A stretch of DNA of 64,000 nt, taken from assembly GCF_020615455.1 (NCBI RefSeq), contig NC_059225.1:23220430-23284429 (forward strand), read 5' to 3'. Positions 32,601 to 39,432 of the stretch are shown piece by piece (the stretch's first letter is position 1; each line of letters opens with the position of its first letter). The position numbers were made by a program, and so were the translations under genes. The notes under the pieces were generated by a model. The model did not search any database. It was not told where the DNA came from and saw only the letters and a list, made by a program, of their open reading frames with translations. The stretch is from Coregonus clupeaformis (lineage: Eukaryota; Chordata; Actinopteri; Salmoniformes; Salmonidae).

Positions 32601-33125
32601 CTGGCCGGGTGCGCTGTTTATCTGGACGATGTAGTGATATATGCAGATACTTGGGAGGAACATCTGTCCCGTATTCAAGCCTTGTTCGAACGTCTGGCTG
32701 CGGGTCGTCTCACGATAAATTTGGCTAAATGTGAGTTTGCTCAGGCGACTGTTACATACCTTGGAAAGGTGGTTGGGCAGGGTGAAGTGCGTCCTGTTCG
32801 GGCTAAAGTGGTAGCTATTGATGCTTTTCCACTACCAACTACTAAAAAGGAACTGATGCGTTTCTTGGGAATGATTGGGTATTATCGTGGTTTTTGTAGG
32901 AACTTCTCTACTGTGGTCGCTCCCTTGACAGATTTGCTGAAAGCTAAGGCTGTGTACGTATGGTCTTCTCATTGTCAACAGGCTTTCGAAAATGCAAAGA
33001 GGTTGCTTACTTCAACTCCGGTACTGGCTGCTCCTCGTGTGGATTTGTCATTTACCTTGCAGGTGGATGCTAGTCATGTGGGGGGCGGGTGCAGTGTTAC
33101 TGCAAGCAGATGTGGCTGGGGTTGA
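29619..33125 (+). CDS. pol: Gag C-terminus plus Pol: knuckle, protease, integrase, RT
   Basis: 1168 codons. Residues 1-45 (EQFKDTIPDRIATYINERK, AAVLADEYVLTHK) are the end of capsid and resemble the SCAN domain. A CCHC zinc knuckle lies at residues 91-104 (CHYCQELGHWKNEC) and the protease motif DTGAS at 179-183. Integrase follows: zinc-binding zone (HNDVAGHMG ... CHTCQ, about 30826-30950), Asp in IIDCVG, Asp in QSDQGSNF, Glu in GALERFHQ, and a C-terminal GDQVLALLP part. Reverse transcriptase comes next, with KFDLLKGYWQVPL, FGLRNAPATFQRL and catalytic YLDD at about 32619-32630. The start of RNase H (LQVDAS) ends in a stop at 33125 after a slip in a run of six G (about 33080-33085). Everything between residues 1 and ~1150 is uninterrupted, which is unusual for a copy in this window. 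Confidence 0.93.
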   Translation: MLEQFKDTIPDRIATYINERKIKTVAEAAVLADEYVLTHKNVFAEPRIRSEWGRSQRFGPRSPRYFGSRAEFHSTRVEPDTRGKTDVGQECHYCQELGHWKNECPILRSRGKFSTGAYGKSRPAALAAPVPHQFTPDALSHDQSQVKGYIDPDYLPFVTEGFVSMVGSKNLVPVKILRDTGASESFVLESVLPFSAETDSGNSVLIRGIGLNTLSVPLHKLMLDCGLVKGEVVVGVRPSLPIEGIDVILGNNLAGERVWPIAFPSLVVSTKLSIVGIPDESAQNFPEVFSACAVTRSMIHDDLVTELANENTIKKSVTVFPVIPLSVSRSDLIEAQRTDPTLEELRDQIVPVEQLGDVAQGYFLQEEVLMRKWMSNGSCFLGEAISQVVVPVKLRELVLTTSHNDVAGHMGVRKTYNRILRHFFWPRLKRDVSDFIKTCHTCQLTGKPNQAIKPVPLFPIPVLSKPFEYLIIDCVGPLPRSRKGSNYLLTVMCQTTRFPAAYPLRSITTKSVLKALTQFFSLFGIPKVIQSDQGSNFTSNLFGQVLQQLHIKHNLSSAYHAQSQGALERFHQTLKSLLRAYCTEMDKDWEEGLPWLLLAAREVSQESTGFSPNDLVFGHRVRGLLSVLQDDWKSPEPPQSLLSYVCDFRRRLYAAGEMAKEKLSSSQDRMKSIYDRRAEPRHFSPGDQVLALLPIVGSPVQAKFQGPYTVVRQYTEQNYLVATPERRKAHQLCHINLLKPYYARSSETEQGESTEDGKAVLLADTVYSLDSGHARSVQEQEDVSGPDDCILQGRLKNSETLEILDSLLTHLPVDGRKEMVGLIRRFPGLFSDTPTRTNLIEHDIDIGDADPIRQRFYRVSSEKLRCLDAEVRYMLESKIAEPSFSSWASPCILVSKLDGTNRFCTDYRKVNDVTKPDSFPLPRMEACVDQVGAAKFVSKFDLLKGYWQVPLTSRAREISAFITPFGLYSYSVMSFGLRNAPATFQRLMNRVVSGLAGCAVYLDDVVIYADTWEEHLSRIQALFERLAAGRLTINLAKCEFAQATVTYLGKVVGQGEVRPVRAKVVAIDAFPLPTTKKELMRFLGMIGYYRGFCRNFSTVVAPLTDLLKAKAVYVWSSHCQQAFENAKRLLTSTPVLAAPRVDLSFTLQVDASHVGGGCSVTASRCGWG

Positions 33126-33432
33126 GAGGCCTGTTAGTTTCTTTTCCAAAAAGTTTAACCATTATCAGTTGAACTATTCGGTCATTGAAAAAGAAGCATT
33201 AGCACTTATATGGGCGCTACAACACTTTGAAGTGTATGTTGGGTCGGGTGTAGTACCTATTGTGGTCTACACCGACCATAACCCTCTCACATTTTTGAGG
33301 TCCATGAGGTGTCCTAATCAGAGGATAATGAGATGGTGTTTATTTTTACAATCCTTCCATCTAGATGTGCGGCACATCCGGGGGACTGATAACGTGATTG
33401 CTGATGCGCTCTCTCGTGCGCCCTGTTCATGA
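32992..33432 (+). CDS. pol: RNase H end of the Gmr1-like Pol, other frame
   Basis: From about 33085 this frame continues RNase H: GAVLLQADVAG, YSVIEKEALALIWAL, a YTDHNPL motif and DNVIADALSRAP at the C-terminus. Only the part after the G-run is real; the open stretch upstream is a shadow of the reverse transcriptase end. One base gained or lost in the G-run explains the frame change. The stop at 33430-33432 is followed by about 250 bp of non-coding sequence up to the polypurine tract. Confidence 0.85.
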   Translation: MQRGCLLQLRYWLLLVWICHLPCRWMLVMWGAGAVLLQADVAGVERPVSFFSKKFNHYQLNYSVIEKEALALIWALQHFEVYVGSGVVPIVVYTDHNPLTFLRSMRCPNQRIMRWCLFLQSFHLDVRHIRGTDNVIADALSRAPCS

Positions 33433-33668
33433 ATATTGATGTGACCGACCAGTGTTTGATTTTGTCATGTTCTATCTTTCCTGTTTGTCCCCTCCTAGTC
33501 TTGTGTTTTTCTTTCCTCTTAAAGGTTGCTTCCTGTGTAAAGGTTGCTGAGGTCTGGAGAGGAGGATGATGGGTGGGGCAAGTGGAGGGGTGAACATGTA
33601 CAAATTGTCGGTTTGGGGACGCAGGGGCTGGTACGTTGGTCCGGGGTCCTTGTTGGTCCCCGGTCTTA

Positions 33669-33680
33669 TGGGGGGGGGGG
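33669..33680 (+). promoter_or_regulatory. polypurine tract
   Basis: Text atgggggggggg directly precedes the 3' LTR (tgtgacg at 33681). An RNase H-resistant purine run at this position primes plus-strand DNA synthesis. Confidence 0.85.
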
Positions 33681-34091
33681 TGTGACGACCCTCCCACTCT
33701 GTCTGCCGTATTCTCTCTTTGCTCTTGTTTCCTTATTAGGATGCCGGTGGGCGGAGTTGGGAGGGTCGTCAGCTACATGGGAAACACCTGGGCCGGGTGT
33801 GTCCCAGCATAAATGGACCTCTTCCACATTCATTGAGGAGACTCTCTCCAGGCAGGTACTTTGACTTTGGTTGTGGTATTTTTTGTGGACTTTTTGGTTG
33901 TTTGATTTGGCACCTCTCAACACTTTTCCATATTACATTTATGCAAGCAAACACTCACTTACACTACTGATTACTGATTACACACCCCATCGTTATTTGA
34001 GTTAGTTACTTTAGTTAATAAATATATACTTTAAGTATTCCTTGTCTCCACGTGTCTCCCTTTTGTTACGAACTTGAGCCGGTTCGTGACA
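33681..34091 (+). repeat. 3' LTR of the Gmr1-like element
   Basis: Same length as the 5' LTR. Reading them side by side I find one difference (caggcagata versus caggcaggta, near 33856). Confidence 0.95.
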
Positions 34092-34107
34092 CACCCAAGA
34101 CAATAAT

Positions 34108-34290
34108 TTATTTCACGCTTCTCGCTTTCAGTACATTATTCACACACTCATTCACACTCTTCCTTTCCAGTGCAAAACTGGGTGCGTCCTCTCTGCCGGG
34201 TTGCACATAAGCAACGGTCCAGGAGAGGTGCGCAACCCTTTCTCCACCAGAGACAGAAGCTTTCAAACTTATTTTCACACTTTCTTTCAA
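34108..34290 (-). pseudogene. gag: retroviral gag N-terminal fragment beyond the insertion
   Basis: Minus-strand frame containing GGERVAHLSWTVAYV and GREDAPSFALERKS. The same peptide, decayed, is encoded by 27643-27540. It is either the true 5' part of gag or one unit of an internal duplication. Confidence 0.5.
34142..34248 (-). repeat. gag/leader duplication, second copy
   Basis: Counterpart of 27540-27643. After removing the Gmr1-like element the two copies would lie about 46 bp apart in direct orientation. Confidence 0.8.
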
Positions 34291-34320
34291 TGTTTTTCAA
34301 AAAGAAACAGCAAATTCAGC

Positions 34321-34567
34321 CCTCTTTCTGATGCACTTCCTCAACACAGAAGAAGCGGTATTTATACAGCCTGTCTAAGCAGCCCTTTATTGATTAACTT
34401 CTTCAACACAATAAAGCGGTATCCACAGGACTTTGCCTACCTCTGCAGTCCCTTATTGATACACTTCCTCACACAATAAAGCGGTATCCACAGGACTTTT
34501 GCCTACCTGTGCAGTCCCTTATTGATACACTTCCTCAACACACTAGAGCGGTATCCGCAGGACTTCT
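34321..34567 (-). repeat. tandem repeat in retroviral leader, unit ~66 bp, about four copies
   Basis: Units share attgatacacttcctcaaca, caataaagcggtatccacag and gactttgcctacctctgcag with small changes. Four copies, the first the most diverged. Confidence 0.9.
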
Positions 34568-34599
34568 TTTTTTTTTCTTTTTTCTAATCACCCAAACAG

Positions 34600-34930
34600 A
34601 TGGGCAGCCGCTCGCGCCGAAATGAATCGATCAGAACTATCAGCAGGATGAACAGATGAATCAGACGAATTGAACAAATGCAGCAGATGAACAAATTAGT
34701 GACCCCGATGAATTGAATGCCCGAATTGAGTCCGACTGATTGAATAAGATGAACGGGTTGCATTCGTAACTCGAACAGGTTGAACAAAACAGGTCTGGAC
34801 AAAACGAACAGATAAAACAACCGGATCAAACAGATTGATCAAACTGATCAAATGAACAACCTGAATGAAACAGGTGAACAGTCCAACTTAACCGAACTGA
34901 ACGAAACAAACCCGTACAAGCAAACCACCC
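34600..34930 (-). repeat. degenerate GAACA/GATGAA-rich tract in retroviral leader
   Basis: Low-complexity stretch with many variants of gaacagatgaa, tgaacaaa and gatcaaac at 9-16-bp spacing. Read on the minus strand it is rich in tgttc, gttca and tgatc. No clean unit and no long open frame. Confidence 0.7.
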
Positions 34931-35260
34931 ACCCGTATGGGCTGAGCAGATTTACTTCTACCTAGGCTTTTTCTACTTGTTGCAACCCTCAAGGCTTTTT
35001 ATTCTTTCATTATTTTGCATGCATTTTGAATTCAAAAGCTCCCAGTTTATGTTTTTCTTAAATTTGGAGAGACCTACTTGGTGTCCTGCTGCTGAGGCCA
35101 GGCCCCAGAGCGAACCACACAAACTCTATACTATTAAGCAAGAACTTTGCTTACCTTTTTAGTGGCCACTTGTTTGTGTAGTTTGTCCAAGCCGTCCACA
35201 GCTGCAGGTTGTCACCGTTTCGGGTCCCTTTTTGCCAATCCATTTCATGACGCCAAGATA
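34931..35260 (-). other. retroviral leader next to the LTR, primer site unclear
   Basis: On the minus strand the bases just after the LTR read tatcttggcgtcatgaaatg. The tggcgtca core sits where a primer binding site is expected and loosely resembles tRNA-Leu-type sites, but I cannot assign the tRNA with confidence. Confidence 0.4.
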
Positions 35261-35817
35261 TGTCGTGGAAATACTTTTCAAAGATATCTCTCAGACACCA
35301 GAGCTTGTGCATTCAGTATAGACCTTATTACAAAGTAATAAGCCGAGCTGGTCCATGGAGCAACTGCCCATCCTGACTCAGAGCTCTCCTTTTATATAGT
35401 TTCATTCTTACACAACATACATAGTCACTCCTCTTTATGTATATGACTAACGTCTCTTGGCTTCACGCCACTATTGTTTCCCAACCTTAGTTGTTTCTCT
35501 CTAGGCAGGGTTTCCCCTCCCCTTTGACTCTTGCCGCAATTATATTGGTGGCATGACACTTAATAGTTTCATAAAAAATCATATGAGTACATTAAAGGTA
35601 ATTAAAGGGTGTGCTGATTGTCGTTACTATCCAGGCATGCATCTGGATTTCAAAGTATAAATCATGCTTATTCTGCTTTGCCCTGCTCCTATACAAAAAA
35701 GGTGTGGTTACAGGTTTCCCTTAATCCCATAATGATTCCGTTATTCCATCTCAGCATTTCATAAAATACGCACTGGAAAATTACCATATTATCCGAGGAT
35801 AATCACTTTTTAACACA
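35261..35817 (-). repeat. 5' LTR of the endogenous retrovirus
   Basis: On the minus strand it starts tgtgttaaaaagtgatta and ends gtatttccacgaca (TG...CA), about 557 bp. A TATA box, actatataaaagg, lies at about 35387-35400 (plus coordinates), 130 bp before the 3' end. No second LTR copy is in the window, so age cannot be judged from LTR divergence. Confidence 0.8.
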
Positions 35818-37700
35818 CCTGTTTTGGTCTGTGTGGACCAAATTCGATAAGTAAGTCTCGAGACGGGACGACAACATTTTGGAAAACAGTTTAATATCTG
35901 TGTTAATCAACAATAGGGAGCAATAGTGAGAAAACTGGGTGGCATCCTTACCTTTTTTTTTATAAAAGCGCAAATAGTGCTCTAATCACATCTCTCCCAA
36001 ATTAACGGCTGTGTTAATCATTTTGAGCAATAGTGGACAGAATTGATTCCCAAATTATAAATATAGCTCAGTGGGAATACCATTCCATCCAGGCGATTTA
36101 CCTTTGTCACACCCTGGCTCTGGGGACTCTAATATGTTGAGCCAGGGTGTGTAGAGTGTATGTGTTTTGGTTCTACGTTCTTTTCTAGTTGTTGTATTTC
36201 TATGTTGGCCAGAGTGGTTCTCAAGCAGAGGCAACGAGTGTCAGCTGTTGCTGGTTGTCTCTGATTGGGAACCACATTTAGACAGGCTGTTTTCCCACAG
36301 TAGTTGTGGGATCTTGTTCCGTGTTGGTTGTGTTTAGACCTAGGACGTCACGTTATCGTTGGTTGTTTTGTTTATTGTGTGCACTTAATAAAATAAGTAT
36401 GTACGAATATCACGCTGCGCCTTGGTCCTCCTCCTTCGACGATCGTGACATTTATTCATGCTATCCAATGCACTTTTGAGTTCATTGAGAGAGATTTGGG
36501 CTCCCAGCAAGGTTGGGTTCTGATAGTAACTCCCCTGTTTCAGATTCAATAGTTGGTATATCAGCCTTATTTATCATTACTCCGTAGCTTGTTGGAGAGT
36601 AAATGACTGGGACGATTACCATGGAAGTAATGGTTGAGTCTTTCTTGATATATGGCAAATTCTGCTCTCTGTCTTTTCAATAAATGAAGTTCTGTTTTGA
36701 CTTTGGAAAGACTAATAGCTAACTGGTCTGAAAAAAAGTGTTTGTAGAGAGCACTAACGCTGTTGACAACATTTCCAATTCTAATATCTTTTTGATTGTG
36801 AGTTATTCAACCCAGATGGAAATGCAGTTGCTTTTAATTTTTTATTCAACCTTTGGTGTCATCCCATAGAATACGGGGGTCATTGACTGAATTATTATTG
36901 ATCAGTATGAATTCATTTAATTACATTTCAAATTGATCACAGAATGTAGGATTTTGTAGTAACTAAAACATTGAAACGCAATCTTGTGGCTCTTTTAGGA
37001 GATTCAGAAATCTATAATTGTCAGTAGTAGGTGTGGTGATCGGGCAAGCTCCTATGTCAAATTTATATTTTCTTAATTTTAATATAAAATCAATTCAGGA
37101 GAATGTTTTATGCCTGTTTGAGTAGAAAGTGTACTCATTTGCTTTTGGATTATGTGCTCGCCAGGCATCAATGAGTTGTAATCAGATGTTGGAGAGCCTT
37201 GGTTGCGTGTGGATTATAGTGGTTTTATTAGATTTGTCCCGCATGTCCAAAATGGCAATTCATGTCTGTCCCAATAACCAGATGGAATTCAGTTAATTCT
37301 ACCAATATGCTGATCAGAGAATCCAAAAACGTAGGATCATATGAATTTGGAGCATACACACAATTTTATTTCCATTATGGGTACATGTAAGGAAAGTGAT
37401 TCTCCCTTCTTGGTCTTCACCTTTACCCAAGATGGTGATTTTGAGTTCCTTTCAAATGGTTCTGCATTCTACAGTATGTGCATCCTTATGTGTGTTTCTT
37501 TGAGCATTATTATATCAATATGGTGACTTGCTAGGATGCCAAGACAGCTGGAATGTTTGATAGGACAATTTAGCCCTTTCAAATTCCAAGAGAGAATAGC
37601 TAGCATTGCCATTATCAGAAAGGAATGTTATATTAATGAAATCATTGTTATCTTTAGTGTTGATAAGCCCATGGATGTGTAAGAAAAAGCAGGACCCACA
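35818..37700 (-). pseudogene. L1/Tx1-like LINE ORF2 remnant (endonuclease, early RT)
   Basis: On the minus strand, decayed endonuclease sequence is seen from about 37700 to 37000 (for example IGTDMNCHFGHA near 37265). After a long linker comes the start of reverse transcriptase: MNKG and KSPGWNGIPTELY on either side of the solo LTR at 36105-36450, then KKKGKDATQFSHYCSLLI and LVHTDQ at the 35818 edge. That motif order is typical of L1/Tx1-type LINEs. Many stops are present. The RT is cut off exactly where the retroviral LTR starts, so the retrovirus inserted into it. The remaining RT is not found past the other retroviral end. Confidence 0.75.
36105..36450 (+). mobile_element. solo LTR inserted in the L1-like LINE
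   Basis: Starts tgtcacaccctggctctg and ends gacgatcgtgaca (346 bp). Same family as 38496-38846 in the opposite orientation (shared gagccagggtgtg, cctctgattg/tctctgattggg and the terminal gatcgtgaca). Removing it joins the LINE frame cleanly, which confirms insertion. I cannot define a clean 5-bp target duplication. Confidence 0.82.
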
Positions 37701-37964
37701 AGGAAACTCACCCATTGGTCATTCCCCACCCAGAAAATCCTCCCTGTAAACCTTTCCACCATGACCATTCATTTACTTTCCATAGTAGGGTCTCAAACTC
37801 GTAAAACATGTAATAAAAAAGAAAACAAATAAATTAGACCCGGTACGTCCATGATGTTCTGGGTCAATTTGACCTTCAATTTGACCTTGACATTGGTCTA
37901 TATAACTTTTGAAACAAGCTGCTTTCTGCACAGGAATGGGGAAACCATGCTGATCACATATATT
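37701..37964. other. spacer between the L1-like LINE and the next Tc1
   Basis: No gene. Contains gtcaatttgaccttcaattt (about 37862-37881). A related gtcaatttgacctttgacct lies just past the far end of the Tc1 nest (about 45509-45528). Confidence 0.45.
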
Positions 37965-38495
37965 CAGTGCCTTCAGAAAGTATTCACACCGCTTGACTTT
38001 TTCCACATTATGTTGTGTTACAGCCTGAATTAAAAATCAATTACATTTTGATTTTTTTTGTCACTGGCCTACACATAATAGCCAATAATGTCAACATTTA
38101 TGCATTTTAATTAAAAAATGTGCTTAACAAGTCACATGAACTCACCCTGTGTGCAATAATAGTGTTTAACATGATTTGTGAATGACTACCTCATCTCTGT
38201 AATCCACACATACAATTATCTGAAAGGTCCCTCAGTCGAGCAGTGAATTTCAAACACAGATTCAACCACAAAGACCAGGGAGGTTGTCCAATACCTTGAA
38301 AAGAAGGGCACCTATTGGTAGATGGGTAAACATTTAAAAGTAGACATTGAATATCCCTTGGAGCATGGTGAAGTTATTACTTACACTTTGGATGGTGTAT
38401 CAATACACCCAGTCACTACAAAGATACAGGCGTCCTTCCTAACTCAGTTGCTGGAAAGGAAAGAAACCGCTCAGGGATTTCACCATGAGGCCAAT

Positions 38496-38846
38496 TGTCA
38501 CGATCGTCTTGAGAAGAAGCGGGCCAAGGCGCAGCGTGATATGCGTACATAATATTTATTGAATCTACAACACAACGAACAAAACAACAAACGATACGAA
38601 ACGTGAAGTCCTACGGTTACACAAACCAAACGGAACAAGATCCCACAAACACTGTGGCCAAACAGGCTGCCTAAGTATGGGTCCCAATCAGAGACAACAA
38701 GCAACAGCTGATTCACGTTGCCTCTGATTGAGAACCACACCGGCCAACCTAGAAACAAATAACTAGATAAAGAACCTAGAAACAAAACACATAGAAACAA
38801 CACACCCTGGCTCAACATAACAGAGTCCCAGAGCCAGGGCGTGACA
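38496..38846 (-). mobile_element. solo LTR, perfect 5-bp target duplication
   Basis: 351 bp, starts tgtcacgatcgtcttgag and ends agggcgtgaca, flanked by ccaat (38491-38495 and 38847-38851). Same family as 36105-36450. Confidence 0.92.
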
Positions 38847-39432
38847 CCAATGGTGACGCTAAAACAGTTACAGAGTTTAATGGCTGTGATAGGAGAAAAC
38901 TGAGGTTGGATCAACAACATTGTAGTTACTCCACAATACTAACATAACTGACAGAGTGAAAAGAATGAAGCCTGTACAGAATCAAAATATTCCAAAACAT
39001 GCATCCTGTTTGCAACAAGGCACTAAAGTAACACTGCAAAATAATTGGCAAAGCGCTACACATTTAGTCCTGAAAACAAAGTGTTATTTGTATTTGTATT
39101 TATTATGGATCCCCATTAGCTCTTCCTGGGGTCCAGCCAAATTAAGGCAGTTATACAATTTTAAAAACATTACAATACATTCACAATATATTTCACAACA
39201 CATTAAGTGTGTGACGTCAGGCACCTACTCTACTACCACATATCTACAACACAAAATCTGTGTGTATAGTGCGTATGTTATCGTGTTTTTGTATGCATGT
39301 GTCTGTGCATATGTTTGTGTTGCTTCACAGTCCCCGCTGTTCCATAACGTGTATTGTTATCTGTTTTTTAAATCAAATGTTACTGCTTGCATGAGTTACT
39401 TGACGTGGAATAGAGTTCCATGTAGTCATGGC

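Larger units (their letters stand above)
27644..34091 (+). mobile_element. Gmr1-like LTR retrotransposon, nearly complete (6.45 kb)
   Basis: Two 411-bp LTRs (27644-28054, 33681-34091) bracket a tRNA-Pro-type primer binding site, gag, pol and a G-rich polypurine tract. The flanks show cacc at 27640-27643 and 34092-34095, a likely 4-bp target duplication. Domain order is Gag, zinc knuckle, protease, integrase, reverse transcriptase, RNase H. In ordinary Ty3/gypsy elements integrase comes last; integrase before reverse transcriptase inside an otherwise gypsy-like pol is the hallmark of the Gmr1-like group, first described from Atlantic cod. No env gene is present. The element sits inside the retrovirus on the opposite strand. 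Confidence 0.93.
22776..35817 (-). mobile_element. endogenous retrovirus, defective, interrupted by a Gmr1-like element
   Basis: Minus-strand order: LTR (35817-35261), long leader, gag remnant, then a jump to the C-terminal end of RNase H, integrase, and env down to 22776. Capsid, nucleocapsid, protease, reverse transcriptase, the env C-terminus and the 3' LTR are missing. A Gmr1-like retrotransposon (27644-34091) is inserted in the gag/leader region. Upstream flanking sequence (35818 onward) is an L1-like LINE; downstream is a truncated Tc1. The integrase-env overlap and the membrane segment at the start of env are retrovirus-like. The genus is unresolved; epsilon- or gamma-like is a guess. 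Confidence 0.85.

Noticed and set aside
27644..34091. Two separate elements explaining integrase before reverse transcriptase
   Set aside because: Integrase and reverse transcriptase lie in one uninterrupted 1168-codon frame between two matching LTRs.
34321..34567. CRISPR array
   Set aside because: The ~66-bp units are contiguous tandem repeats without unique spacers, in vertebrate retroviral leader sequence.
36105..36450. Clean 5-bp target duplication for this solo LTR
   Set aside because: Flanks acctt and tttat do not match; insertion is supported by LINE continuity and family similarity instead.
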